Below, piece after piece: positions 34,501-43,412 of a DNA stretch of 64,000 nt. Position numbers and translations under genes: made by a program. Source of the stretch: Flavipsychrobacter sp. (GTDB taxonomy: Bacteria > Bacteroidota > Bacteroidia > Chitinophagales > Chitinophagaceae); assembly GCA_041392855.1 (NCBI GenBank), contig JAWKLD010000001.1, positions 2,776,001 through 2,840,000 of the forward strand, given 5' to 3'. The notes under the pieces were generated by a model. That model did not search any database. It had not been told where the DNA came from and saw nothing but the letters and a program-made list of their open reading frames with translations. The stretch's first letter is position 1. Each line of letters opens with the position of its first letter.

Positions 34501-34817
34501 GTAGCTTCTGTGTACAGCGTTTACAAGATGCTAAGCTAACTGCTAAGAAAGCTGGTCGCCCAATGAAAGATGGTGAGGCTAGAACTGCTTGTCAGCAAGC
34601 TTGTCCTTCTGATAGTATTGTATTTGGTAACGTGAATGATAAGAATAGTGAGATATACAAACTAAGAAGAAAGAACCAAGAAGAGCGTGTGTTCTATGTA
34701 TTAGAGCCACTACATACATTACCAAACATCAACTACTTATCTAAGATCCGTAATACGGATGAGATAATAGCTGGTAATGAGGACAAAGATAAAATGATGA
34801 ACCCTATAGTATTCTAA
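31599..34817 (+). CDS. actB: Alternative complex III subunit ActB, iron-sulfur protein
   Basis: A 1072-residue fusion of a molybdopterin-oxidoreductase-like domain (about 75-720, without the usual cofactor motifs) and a PsrB-like ferredoxin domain (about 790-1040). A Tat signal (RRDFLKFLG) followed by LAASC suggests export and possible lipidation. The C-terminal part has four cysteine clusters: CIGCGACVMGC, CQHCDNAPCENVCP, CIGTKYCANNCP and CSFC with CQQACP. These bind three [4Fe-4S] clusters and one [3Fe-4S] cluster in this family. A His-rich linker lies near residues 750-770. The ATG at 31599 is preferred to TTG 31590. Confidence 0.95.
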   Translation: MSQKKYWKGLEELQATAAHKEVVDNEFKEELPLDLSDDLLGANTPRRDFLKFLGFSTAAAALAASCEMPVRKVIPYAIKPEEIVPGVPNYYASTFVDGGDYCPVVIKTRDGRPIKLEGNELSSITEGATSARVQASVLNLYDKARLRKPYADGKEATFEAIDRSIKEGLQNNSGEAYILTSTILSPTTKEAVKRFIAAYPNAKHITYDAISYSGMLLANEACYGKRTLPSYHFNKAKTIVGLGADFLGTWLAPVEFTKQYAKGRKVSAANPTMSKHYQVEATHTITGAAADKRATCKPSQMGAVAVALYNAVVNGAAPALASDNLNKLVANAAADLKKGNGLVVCGSNDVHIQTVVNAINDKVGANGTIVNWAVTSNYKQGIDSDMVALTEAMNAGKVGALMMQGVNPVYDYYNSEQFAAGLKKVPVSISFADRMDETASACKYIVPDHNFLESWGDAEPKTGYYSLMQPGIAPLFKTRAFQDSLLTWAGSSESYGDLWKAWWTNKLGGQSNFDKALQDGVVEPAGDMAMGAASFSGNVDAAISNISSRKAVDGVELVVYPKISIGQGGAWSNNPWLQEMPDPITKATWDNYVCVSPERAKNMDAELTSITEVVDKKLVVKVEANGKSVELPIVVVPGMNNDVIAIAVGYGRSEGVGMAARSGVDKFGDEIGGKNAYPFVAYNGTTFDYASKATIEKTEKTYRVAITQTHHSYEGRPIIHEYTLDEFSKDPKALLNERKEELAHYTTLPWEHDEHGAAHGGDAHGAKPEHSKAPMAHKPAAYWEDDFRKNGTLYPVYESPGIHWGMSIDLSSCIGCGACVMGCQAENNVSVVGKTHVLKAQEMHWIRIDRYFSGQPEDPDSVQTVFQPMMCQHCDNAPCENVCPVSATNHSSEGLNQMAYNRCIGTKYCANNCPYKVRHFNWMDWNGADCFDDNLYEDYRRDGMNDDLTRMVLNPDVTVRSRGVMEKCSFCVQRLQDAKLTAKKAGRPMKDGEARTACQQACPSDSIVFGNVNDKNSEIYKLRRKNQEERVFYVLEPLHTLPNINYLSKIRNTDEIIAGNEDKDKMMNPIVF

Positions 34818-34878
34818 GAATACTATAAGGTGAGCCTAGCAAATAAATAAATTAAAAGAACTATTCTAATAACGTGCT

Positions 34879-36309
34879 ATGCATTTAAAGTACGAATCGT
34901 CTGTAAGAGAACCACTGGTAGATGGGAATAAAACCTATAGCCAAGTAACCGAAGATATCATCAGCCCGATTGAGAAAAAACCGGGTCGTATGTGGTATGT
35001 TGGTTTCTTCTTCTCATTGATTCTCCTCGGTTTCGGTATTTTCTCAGTGTTCTGGGAGGTTTACTATGGTATTGGTGTTTGGGGTATTAACCGCACTGTA
35101 GGTTGGGGATGGGATATCACCAACTTCGTATGGTGGGTTGGTATCGGTCATGCTGGTACACTAATTTCGGCAATCCTACTACTATTCCGTCAAGGTTGGC
35201 GTACTGGGGTGAACAGAGCTGCAGAGGCAATGACAATATTTGCCGTAATGTGTGCTGGTCAGTTCCCGATATTCCACATGGGCCGTGTATGGGATGGTTT
35301 CTTTGTACTGCCTTACCCGAATGGTCGTGGTCCTCTATGGCCTAACTTTAACTCGGCACTACTTTGGGACGTATTTGCGATCTCTACATACTTCACGGTA
35401 TCATTACTATTCTGGTACTCTGGTCTAATACCTGACTTTGCAACAGTACGTGACCGCGCTAAAACTAAGTTCCGTAAGCGTATGTATGGTTTAGCTTCTT
35501 TTGGCTGGACTGGTACTGCAAAAAACTGGCAACGTCAAGAAGCATTAGCACTTGTATTGGCAGGTTTGAGTACACCGCTAGTACTTTCAGTACACACTAT
35601 CGTATCGTTTGACTTTGCTACATCAGTAATACCTGGTTGGCACACTACCATCTTCCCGCCATACTTCGTTGCGGGTGCGATCTTCTCTGGTTTCGCGATG
35701 GTACAAACACTATTAATTATTACTCGTAAGATCTTAGGTCTTGAAGAATATATCACTATCGGTCACATTGAAGCAATGAACAAAGTAATTGTACTTACAG
35801 GTTCTATTGTTGGTGTGGCATACCTAACAGAGCTATTCATAGCATGGTATAGTGGCGTTCAGTATGAGCAATCTGCATTCCACTGGAGAATCTTTGGACC
35901 ATATTGGTGGAGCTATTGGGCGATGATGACTTGTAACGTGGTTTCTCCACAGTTGTTCTGGTTCAAGAAGCTACGTCGTAATATTCCATTCACGTTCTTC
36001 ATGTCTATCATTGTGAACATAGGTATGTGGTTTGAACGTTTTGTAATTATCGTTACTTCATTGTATCGTGATTACTTACCAGGTAGCTGGACTTACTACA
36101 GCCCAACATGGCCGGAGTTAGGTTTCTACCTAGGTACATTTGGTTTGTTCTTTACATGTTACTTCTTATTTGCTAAATACTTCCCTGTTATTGCAGTTGC
36201 TGAGATCAAGTTCGTATTGAAAACTTCAGGTGACAACTATAAGAGAGAAATGGCGAAAGAAGATGAGAAGAGTATTGAGCAATTTGTTGAAGAACAAAAC
36301 CATCATTAA
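34879..36309 (+). CDS. actC: Alternative complex III subunit ActC (NrfD-like quinone-binding)
   Basis: A 476-residue integral membrane protein with about ten hydrophobic spans of the NrfD/PsrC family. It carries conserved polar and aromatic residues in VWWVGIGHAGTLISAILLL and FHMGRVWDG. ActC contributes the menaquinol site and possible proton pathway of ACIII. It lies 61 bases after actB and 39 bases before actD, within one operon. Confidence 0.95.
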   Translation: MHLKYESSVREPLVDGNKTYSQVTEDIISPIEKKPGRMWYVGFFFSLILLGFGIFSVFWEVYYGIGVWGINRTVGWGWDITNFVWWVGIGHAGTLISAILLLFRQGWRTGVNRAAEAMTIFAVMCAGQFPIFHMGRVWDGFFVLPYPNGRGPLWPNFNSALLWDVFAISTYFTVSLLFWYSGLIPDFATVRDRAKTKFRKRMYGLASFGWTGTAKNWQRQEALALVLAGLSTPLVLSVHTIVSFDFATSVIPGWHTTIFPPYFVAGAIFSGFAMVQTLLIITRKILGLEEYITIGHIEAMNKVIVLTGSIVGVAYLTELFIAWYSGVQYEQSAFHWRIFGPYWWSYWAMMTCNVVSPQLFWFKKLRRNIPFTFFMSIIVNIGMWFERFVIIVTSLYRDYLPGSWTYYSPTWPELGFYLGTFGLFFTCYFLFAKYFPVIAVAEIKFVLKTSGDNYKREMAKEDEKSIEQFVEEQNHH

Positions 36310-36348
36310 TAATAAACAGCTTTTAAGTAATAAAGAATTATTTAAACA

Positions 36349-36933
36349 ATGGCTATAAAGAAATTTGCAGTAGGGTGTTACGATGATGAGGCGGTATTGT
36401 TTCCCGCAATAGATAAGGTGCGCAACAGTGGTTTCAAACTACATGATGTGTATACACCTTTCCCTGTTCACGGGTTGGATAAGGCGCTTGGTCAAAAAGA
36501 TACAGACCTACACGTTGCTGGTTTTATATACGGTATCACTGGTACTTGTACAGCAGTAGGTTTTATGTCATGGATATTTTTGAGCGACTGGCCAATCAAT
36601 TTTGCCGGTAAACCTCACTTCTCATTACCTGCATTTATTCCTATTACGTTCGAGCTTACAGTATTATTTGCTGCTGTAGGTATGGTATTGACATTCTGTT
36701 ATTTGAATCAGATAATGCCAGGTGTTAAGAAGCACGTTTTCCACCCACGCCAAACTGATGATTTGTTTGTTGTAGCGTTGGAAATAAGTGACGATGATGC
36801 AGGCGAAGAAGCTATCAACTTCTTGAAGTCTACTGGTGCTATGGAAACATCAGTACAATATGCAGAGAGCGAGTGGTGGTACGGACGTTTTGATAAAGAA
36901 GAAGAATACGAAAAATTAAATCCGGCAACCTAG
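36349..36933 (+). CDS. actD: Alternative complex III subunit ActD (DUF3341)
   Basis: A 194-residue subunit. A cytoplasmic ferredoxin-like domain (about 1-60, with DEAVLFPAIDKVRNSGFKLHDVYTPFPVHGLD) is followed by two spans (60-85, 95-120), and a C-terminal soluble part ends EYEKLNPAT. The YTPFPVHGLD segment is a hallmark of DUF3341/ActD. It stabilises the membrane arm and has no cofactor. Confidence 0.95.
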   Translation: MAIKKFAVGCYDDEAVLFPAIDKVRNSGFKLHDVYTPFPVHGLDKALGQKDTDLHVAGFIYGITGTCTAVGFMSWIFLSDWPINFAGKPHFSLPAFIPITFELTVLFAAVGMVLTFCYLNQIMPGVKKHVFHPRQTDDLFVVALEISDDDAGEEAINFLKSTGAMETSVQYAESEWWYGRFDKEEEYEKLNPAT

Positions 36934-36984
36934 TAGTTAGCATTAGGTAACCTTAGTTGTTGAACATTGAATATTAAATTATTT

Positions 36985-37632
36985 ATGAATAAGACCAAAA
37001 GCATAGTAATTGCGACTTTAGTGATAGGTCTAGGTCTTACGGCTTGTAGCAGCGATGATACTCGTCGTAATCCCGGTAAGATATATGCACCGGATATGAC
37101 CTACTCACGTGCTTATGATGCTTACACCGAGAATCCAAACTTTACGGATAGCCAAACTAGCCGTCCGCCAGTAATGGGTACAGTAGCAAGAGGCAATGAG
37201 TTGCCAGACCATTTGGTTGAAGGAGATGAAGAAGCGTACAAATCGTATACTACGAGCCTACGTTTTACTCCTGATGAAGTAGCAGAAGGTGGCCGTTTGT
37301 ATAATATTTACTGTGGTATTTGTCATGGTAATAAATTAGATGGTCAAGGTCCTTTATACACTAGCGGTAAGTTTGCCTCTATGCCAGCCAACTTGAAAGA
37401 TGCTAAGTATAAGGATATGAAAGTGGGTACTATGTATGCAGCTATCAAGTTTGGTAAAAACATGATGGGCTCGTATGCTAGCCAACTTGACCAGAAACAA
37501 CGTTGGATGGTTATTGCTTACATCAAAAGTGTACAAGCAGAAGATGGTGGTAACCCATTCACTTTAGGTAAGAAAGAAGAAGCAATGACAGCTATGAGTC
37601 AAGAGGCTCATGATGAACATGCGGAACATTAA
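36985..37632 (+). CDS. actE: Alternative complex III subunit ActE, monohaem cytochrome c lipoprotein
   Basis: A 215-residue periplasmic cytochrome. A signal peptide with lipobox LTAC implies lipidation at Cys21. The haem motif C110-G-I-C113-H114 is followed by GxLDGQGPLYTSGKF, and a distal Met lies in NMMGSYASQ. ActE passes electrons from ActA to the oxidase. A TTG at 36967 is in frame, but the ATG at 36985 gives the better signal peptide. It sits in its usual place between actD and actF. Confidence 0.93.
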   Translation: MNKTKSIVIATLVIGLGLTACSSDDTRRNPGKIYAPDMTYSRAYDAYTENPNFTDSQTSRPPVMGTVARGNELPDHLVEGDEEAYKSYTTSLRFTPDEVAEGGRLYNIYCGICHGNKLDGQGPLYTSGKFASMPANLKDAKYKDMKVGTMYAAIKFGKNMMGSYASQLDQKQRWMVIAYIKSVQAEDGGNPFTLGKKEEAMTAMSQEAHDEHAEH

Positions 37633-37676
37633 TTTTAACATTAGCAATTAGTAAGCGTACTTCTAATAATATTACA

Positions 37677-38891
37677 ATGAACGAACGTTTTGAGATACCG
37701 GCAAGATTAAGAAATACCAGCATCATACTAATGGTAGTAGGTGTTTTGGTACTACTTATTGGCGCTCTTTTGCCAGCCGATAGCGCACTCCATGTTGACA
37801 AAACACGTTTTTGGACAGTGTTGTTGCACAACAGTGTATTCTTCTTATTGATAACAGTAGCAAGTGTCTTCATTCAAGCTGCGGCGTCTTTGGCGCACGG
37901 TGGATGGATAGTTGCTTACAAAAGAGTACCTGAGGCTATTGGTGCCAATGTATGGGTATTCGGTATTATCGCAGCTGTTATACTACTTTTCATCGCTTTT
38001 GGTCTTGATGTACATGGCCATAACCCTATATATCACTGGGTACACCCTGAAGGTGATGCAATTTTAGAAGGTAAGTCTTCATTTTTGAACCCAACAATGT
38101 TTACCATCTTTACGGTAGTAACAATTGGTCTTTGGTCTTACTTCGGAATTAAGTTTAGAACGCTTTCTCTATCAATGGAAAAAGCGCCGACTAATAGCAC
38201 TAAAATATATTTCACTACACTTAAGTGGGGTGCAGGTTTCTTATTAGTATACGCACTAACACAAATGAGTACTGCTCCTTGGATGTGGATCATGAGTATA
38301 GATGCGCACTGGTATTCTACAATGTTTAGCTGGTATACCTTCGCTAGTGCCTTCGTAAGTGGTATGGCTATTATCTTCTTATTCGTTGTAATGTTGAAGA
38401 ACAATGGTCAATTATCTATAGTTAATAAAGAGCACATACACGATCTAGGTAAATTTATCTTTGCATTTAGTGTATTCTGGACTTATGTATGGTTTGCACA
38501 GTACATGTTGATATGGTACGGTAACATTCCTGAGGAGACTACTTACTTCAAGATCCGTCAACAAGGACCTTACAGCTTGATATGGTACTCTGTATTCATC
38601 ATCAACTTCTGTATGCCGATCATCATTTTGATGTCTCGTCCGAGTAAACGTAACTATTTCACATTGACGTTTATGGCAATGATTGTCATTTTCGGTCACT
38701 GGTTAGACTTTTATATAATGACAATGCCTGGCCCATTAGGTAAAAACTGGCATTTGAACTGGTATGAATTAGGTGTGTTTGCAGGTTTCATAGGTATATT
38801 GATATTTAGTGTGACACGTTCACTTGCTAAGCATAATCTAGTACCACTGAATAACCCATTGCTGAAAGAAGCTGTAATACACGAAAGTTAA
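37677..38891 (+). CDS. actF: Alternative complex III subunit ActF (NrfD-like)
   Basis: A 404-residue membrane protein with about ten spans, the second NrfD-type subunit of ACIII. The sequence near residue 40 contains DKTRFWTVLLHNSVFFLLI, which includes a conserved His. FWTYVWFAQYMLIWYGNIPEETTY near residue 270 is a typical ActF segment. Together with ActC it forms the two membrane bundles of the complex. coxB follows 70 bases later. Confidence 0.94.
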   Translation: MNERFEIPARLRNTSIILMVVGVLVLLIGALLPADSALHVDKTRFWTVLLHNSVFFLLITVASVFIQAAASLAHGGWIVAYKRVPEAIGANVWVFGIIAAVILLFIAFGLDVHGHNPIYHWVHPEGDAILEGKSSFLNPTMFTIFTVVTIGLWSYFGIKFRTLSLSMEKAPTNSTKIYFTTLKWGAGFLLVYALTQMSTAPWMWIMSIDAHWYSTMFSWYTFASAFVSGMAIIFLFVVMLKNNGQLSIVNKEHIHDLGKFIFAFSVFWTYVWFAQYMLIWYGNIPEETTYFKIRQQGPYSLIWYSVFIINFCMPIIILMSRPSKRNYFTLTFMAMIVIFGHWLDFYIMTMPGPLGKNWHLNWYELGVFAGFIGILIFSVTRSLAKHNLVPLNNPLLKEAVIHES

Positions 38892-38961
38892 TACTGAAGT
38901 GTATTTAAGCGGAGCGTAGAAATTGAATAACATTAATAAGTAAATACAAGATAAACTGACT

Positions 38962-40011
38962 ATGTCGGGACTTATTTTAACATTATTGGTAGCGCTGGTA
39001 TTCATTATCATATACCAAATAGCGCAAGCAAGCGAATTAACAGCTGTTCTTCGCGGTGAGGAAAATGTAAAGCATAGAACCAACCGTATCATAGCGATAT
39101 TGTTGGTAGCCTTTTTCTTCCTTGGCCTTTGGGGTATTTGGGAATGTCATGAAATGTTGATTGACAAAATGCTTCCTGTTTCAGCATCAGAGCATGGTGT
39201 TCAGTATGATAACATGCTTAAGATGACACTTTGGGTAACAGGTATCGTATTCTTTGTAACTCAGGCTATTCTATTCTGGTTTGCATGGAAATACCAAAGC
39301 AGTGAGAAACGTAATACTTCTTTCTTCTACCCGCACAACAACAAGCTAGAGCTAGTATGGACTACTATCCCTGCTATTGCAATGGCAATTCTTGTGGCTT
39401 TTGGTTTGAAGAACTGGATGACAATGACTGATGAAGCTCCTAAGGATGCACAAGTAGTTGAGGTTGTTGGTAAGCAATTCAACTGGATAATGCGTTACCC
39501 TGGTGCTGATGGTGTTTTAGGGAAAAGAGACTTTAGAAACATCAACGATGCTGATAATATTCTAGGTTTAGACTGGGAAGATAAGAGCAATGATGATGAT
39601 GTAGTGATACAAAATGAGCTTCACCTTATAAAAGGTAAGCCGGTAAAACTAATTATAGGTTCAAGGGACGTAATACATGATGTTGGTTTACCTCATTTCC
39701 GTCTTAAGATGGACGCGGTACCTGGTATTATTACAACAATGTGGTTCACTCCTCAGTATACAACAGAGGAAATGAAGAGCATGACTAATAATCCTGATTT
39801 CGTTTACGAGATCTCTTGCGACCAAATGTGTGGTAAAGGACACTACTCTATGAGGGGTATTGTGATAGTGCATACGCAAGAAGAATATGATGCTTGGATG
39901 GCAGAGCAAAAAAGCTATAAAGCATTAAATAGCGCTGAGGTTGCTGAAGAACCTGCAACTGAAGCTACAGAAGAAAAAACTGATAGTGTTAACGCAATAA
40001 CGATGAAGTAA
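38962..40011 (+). CDS. coxB: Cytochrome c oxidase subunit II
   Basis: A 349-residue subunit with an extra N-terminal span and then the two spans of CoxII (about 60-130). A periplasmic cupredoxin domain (about 155-310) follows. CuA ligands are visible as H (GLPHFRLK), C286-D-Q-M-C290-G-K-G-H294 and M297. The backbone ligand position is Gln where many oxidases have Glu (C-x-E-x-C). A disordered Glu/Ala/Thr-rich tail ends the protein. It accepts electrons from ActE or a soluble cytochrome and passes them to CoxA. Confidence 0.95.
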   Translation: MSGLILTLLVALVFIIIYQIAQASELTAVLRGEENVKHRTNRIIAILLVAFFFLGLWGIWECHEMLIDKMLPVSASEHGVQYDNMLKMTLWVTGIVFFVTQAILFWFAWKYQSSEKRNTSFFYPHNNKLELVWTTIPAIAMAILVAFGLKNWMTMTDEAPKDAQVVEVVGKQFNWIMRYPGADGVLGKRDFRNINDADNILGLDWEDKSNDDDVVIQNELHLIKGKPVKLIIGSRDVIHDVGLPHFRLKMDAVPGIITTMWFTPQYTTEEMKSMTNNPDFVYEISCDQMCGKGHYSMRGIVIVHTQEEYDAWMAEQKSYKALNSAEVAEEPATEATEEKTDSVNAITMK

Positions 40012-40053
40012 ATCGGTCAAAAAAACAAGCTAAGACCAAAAAAAGTGTAAAAA

Positions 40054-41865
40054 ATGAGCGACGTTATCATTCAAGGAACTAATACAGCGCACACACACGA
40101 TGCGCATGATCATGGTCATGACCACCATGAGCAGCACTTCATCACGAAGTATATCTTTAGCCAAGATCACAAGATTATTGCTAAGCAATTTCTTGTAACT
40201 GGTATTATATGGGCTGTAATAGGCGCATTAATGTCTGTATTCTTCCGTTTGCAATTAGGTTTCCCTGAGCAAACTTTCCCTATTATGGAAAGCTTCCTTG
40301 GCGAGTGGGCTAAAGGCGGAAAACTAGATCCAGAATTTTATTATGCATTGGTAACAATGCACGGTACTATATTAGTATTCTTTGTATTGACGGCAGGTTT
40401 GAGTGGTACATTCGCCAACCTGCTCATTCCACTTCAAATTGGAGCACGTGATATGGCGTCGCCATTCATGAACATGTTATCTTACTGGTTCTTCTTCTTA
40501 GCTAGTATTTTAATGTTTGTTTCTCTATTTGTTCAAACTGGTCCTGCATCAGGTGGATGGACAACATATCCTCCATTGAGTGCATTGAAAGAAGCTTCTT
40601 TAGGTTCTGGCTTAGGTATGGATCTATGGTTGACTAGTATGGCACTATTCGTAGTTTCGTCATTACTAGGTGGTCTTAACTATATCTCTACTATCCTTAA
40701 TATGCGTACTAAGGGTATGACGATGACTCGTATGCCACTTACTATATGGGCATTGTTCTTCACAGCGGTATTAGGTGTATTATCTTTCCCTGTATTATTA
40801 TCAGGTTTCGTACTACTTATATTTGACCGTAATTTCGGAACAAGCTTCTACTTATCAGAAATATTCATTGCTGGTAAAGCGCTACCACATGTAGGTGGTT
40901 CTGCAATTCTTTACCAACACTTATTCTGGTTCTTAGGTCACCCAGAGGTATACATCATTATGCTTCCTGGTATGGGTATGGCGTCAGAGATATTATCTAA
41001 CCACTCACGTAAGCCTATTTTCGGTTACTTGGCGATGATCATATCATTGATCGGTATTACAGTACTTGCCTTCTTGGTATGGGCGCACCACATGTTCGTA
41101 ACAGGTATGAGTCCTTTCTTAGGGTCTATATTCGTACTACTTACGTTATTAATCGCCGTACCATCAGCAGTTAAGGTATTTAACTGGTTAACAACTATTT
41201 GGAGAGGTAACATCCGTTTCACTAACCCAATGTTGTTCTCTCTAGGTTTCGTTTCGTTATTCATCTCAGGTGGTCTTACAGGTATCTTCTTAGGTAACTC
41301 TGCTCTAGATATCCACCTACACGATACTTACTTTGTTGTGGCCCACTTCCACATTGTAATGGGTGTATCTGCCTTCTTTGGTATGTTTGCCGGTATTTAT
41401 CACTGGTTCCCTAAGATGTTTGGTAGGTTTATGAATAAGACGTTGGGTTACATCCACTTCTTTATAACGTTCATTGGTGCTTACTTGATTTTCTGGCCAA
41501 TGCACTACGAAGGTATCGCTGGTATGCCACGTCGTTATTACGATTATAGCGCTTGGGAATCATTCAAACAGTTTGATAGCCTGAACGGATTTATAAGTAT
41601 AGTGGTAATTGTGGTATTCTTTGCACAACTACTATTCGTTGTTAACTTCTTCGCAAGTATATGGAGAGGACGTAAGGTTACTGTTCAAAACCCATGGGGT
41701 TCTCCTACATTGGAATGGACGACTCCTATTAACCCTGGTCATGGTAACTGGGAAGGAGAGATACCAACTGTTCACCGTTGGGCTTATGACTACAAGGATG
41801 ATGGCAATGGAAACGATTTCATCGCTCAAACAGTTCCTTTAAAAGACGGTGAAGAAGCGCATTAA
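40054..41865 (+). CDS. coxA: Cytochrome c oxidase subunit I (haem-copper, A-type)
   Basis: A 603-residue subunit with about twelve spans. Low-spin haem ligands are H103 (VTMHGT) and H433 (AHFHIVMG), and the high-spin haem ligand is H431. CuB ligands are H296, cross-linked to Y300 in GHPEVY, and H345/H346 (WAHHMF). E298 marks the A1-type D-channel. A His/Asp-rich N-terminal stretch (HTHDAHDHGHDHHEQH) precedes the first span and may help metal loading. Subunits III and IV are not encoded next to it; a terminator follows. Confidence 0.96.
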   Translation: MSDVIIQGTNTAHTHDAHDHGHDHHEQHFITKYIFSQDHKIIAKQFLVTGIIWAVIGALMSVFFRLQLGFPEQTFPIMESFLGEWAKGGKLDPEFYYALVTMHGTILVFFVLTAGLSGTFANLLIPLQIGARDMASPFMNMLSYWFFFLASILMFVSLFVQTGPASGGWTTYPPLSALKEASLGSGLGMDLWLTSMALFVVSSLLGGLNYISTILNMRTKGMTMTRMPLTIWALFFTAVLGVLSFPVLLSGFVLLIFDRNFGTSFYLSEIFIAGKALPHVGGSAILYQHLFWFLGHPEVYIIMLPGMGMASEILSNHSRKPIFGYLAMIISLIGITVLAFLVWAHHMFVTGMSPFLGSIFVLLTLLIAVPSAVKVFNWLTTIWRGNIRFTNPMLFSLGFVSLFISGGLTGIFLGNSALDIHLHDTYFVVAHFHIVMGVSAFFGMFAGIYHWFPKMFGRFMNKTLGYIHFFITFIGAYLIFWPMHYEGIAGMPRRYYDYSAWESFKQFDSLNGFISIVVIVVFFAQLLFVVNFFASIWRGRKVTVQNPWGSPTLEWTTPINPGHGNWEGEIPTVHRWAYDYKDDGNGNDFIAQTVPLKDGEEAH

Positions 41866-41892
41866 TATTCATTTATAACATTCTCAATAAAC

Positions 41893-41921
41893 AAAAAGGC
41901 TACATTTTATGTAGCCTTTTT
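41893..41921 (+). terminator. Terminator of the act-cox operon
   Basis: AAAAAGGCTACAT against ATGTAGCCTTTTT, a perfect 13-base-pair stem with a TTT loop, 28 bases after the coxA stop. Confidence 0.92.
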
Positions 41922-42035
41922 AGTGCGTATAATATCGACCTTACAAAGCTGATTATCAATACTATTGTCATGTTTTTGTTAGGTTAATTTTCTATTTGAT
42001 TTAAAAGTATTTTTTCGTTATATTGCATACAAATC

Positions 42036-42779
42036 ATGTCTATGAAGCCATACATATACTCTTTACTAGTTTCTGCTAGTTTATTTGTAGGAATTTCTAC
42101 AGCTCAAGCACAGTCTTTTGAGACAGAGGGAGGTGATACTGTGCGCGGTACTGTTTACAAAAATCTAGATCTACATAATAACATCACTAATAAAACAGGC
42201 GCTAACATTCAAATTGAATGGAAGGTAGTTGCACACGATTTCCCAGCTTCTTGGAGTGGTGGTATGAATCTTGGTATTTGTGATAATGCTCTTTGCAGAC
42301 AAAATAGTAACAACCAATTACTGAATGGTTCTACGTTTACATCTAACGACTATGCGCCAAATGTAAAGGGCGACTTCCACGTTCAGTTGGCAGATTATGA
42401 TGCTAGTACTATAATACCTGGTACTTACTACATCACTGTAAACATGAAAGAGAAGGGTGGTACATACAATAAAAATGTAACGTTCATCTTCTCTAAGTGG
42501 ACTACTAGTGTCGGTAATATTAACCAAGCCAGTGATAGAGTGAATATCTATCCAAACCCAGCTAACAACGTTATTAACGTACAATTTGGTAAGTATAAAA
42601 ACATTGAAAACGTATCTATTTATAACCTTGTAGGTAGAAAGATGGCTTCTTACAATGTTTCGTCTAATAGCTCTGAAGCTAAACTAAACATTGAAAAAAT
42701 ACCAACAGGTGTATATTTTATCAGACTTTCTGATAGCAACGGTAATATCGTTACAACTCGTAGATTTACACATATGTAA
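42036..42779 (+). CDS. Secreted protein with T9SS C-terminal sorting domain
   Basis: A 247-residue protein. A signal peptide ends near STAQAQ. A beta-sandwich region (about 30-160) contains Cys residues in LGICDNALCRQ and FHVQLADYDAS. The C-terminal domain (about 170-247) starts VNIYPNPANNVINVQF and ends RRFTHM, a type A T9SS sorting signal. It is probably an extracellular or cell-surface protein. No enzymatic motif is visible. A second ATG two codons downstream is possible. Confidence 0.85.
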   Translation: MSMKPYIYSLLVSASLFVGISTAQAQSFETEGGDTVRGTVYKNLDLHNNITNKTGANIQIEWKVVAHDFPASWSGGMNLGICDNALCRQNSNNQLLNGSTFTSNDYAPNVKGDFHVQLADYDASTIIPGTYYITVNMKEKGGTYNKNVTFIFSKWTTSVGNINQASDRVNIYPNPANNVINVQFGKYKNIENVSIYNLVGRKMASYNVSSNSSEAKLNIEKIPTGVYFIRLSDSNGNIVTTRRFTHM

Positions 42780-42802
42780 TCTTAGTTGTTTGAATATATT
42801 TT

Positions 42803-42832
42803 AAAGGCTTAGATTTTTTCTAAGCCTTTTTT
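42803..42832 (+). terminator. Rho-independent terminator
   Basis: AAAGGCTTAGA pairs with TCTAAGCCTTT, followed by a T tract, 24 bases after the stop. Confidence 0.9.
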
Positions 42833-43339
42833 ATTGCTTATCAGTTAACGTCTTTAGTCTGTTTTATCTTCAGTGTTTTGAGAGCTACTGCTTATTATTC
42901 ATATAATCTAAAAGCACGTCTTTTCTATACTCTCTTTTTCCCTAGCTAATAAAACTTCCTTGAGCTAAAGAATACTTAAGCTTTAACCAACTTGTATAAA
43001 TAGTAGGTTAGGCTATCAACAGTTATTGCCAATAAAATAGGCTTCCTTGGGTAAGAAGATTATGTTTTTAATAGCCCTTGGGGATCTTTTCTAGCCCTTT
43101 TGTGTTGCTAAGCTGAGCATAAGGAATGCTTATGGGTTGATGCTATAATTAGATAGTATTGTTTGCGTTGAGAGGGGATATATATCTATCAATTTAAGTT
43201 TTCTTATTCCCTCTAGTAAGTGACTTATATTCCTTAAGTCGCCTCTGCTCCATATAGGTAAGAAAAGAAGGCTAGTTTGTGTTGTTGGAGACTTAAAATT
43301 GGAGAGAAATGGAATTGGTGAATAGATAATAATCAAAAT
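42833..43339. other. Gene-free region with clustered hairpins
   Basis: About 500 bases with no convincing coding sequence on either strand. Three potential stem-loops lie close together. CATAAG/CTTATG occupies 43118-43134. A 10-bp stem with one G-U pair joins 43171-43180 to 43205-43214. An 8-bp stem with one G-U pair joins 43220-43227 to 43235-43242. An unannotated RNA is possible but nothing in it was recognised. Confidence 0.3.
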
Positions 43340-43373
43340 AAATAAAGCCTAGCGATTACGCTAGGCTTTATTT
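43340..43373 (-). terminator. Terminator of the Omp28-like gene
   Basis: AAATAAAGCCTAGCG pairs perfectly with CGCTAGGCTTTATTT around ATTA, 40 bases beyond the minus-strand stop. Read in that direction it ends in a T-rich tail. Confidence 0.9.
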
Positions 43374-43412
43374 ATAATTTATATACTTAAAGTAAGTATC
43401 CTAGTAGGAGAA

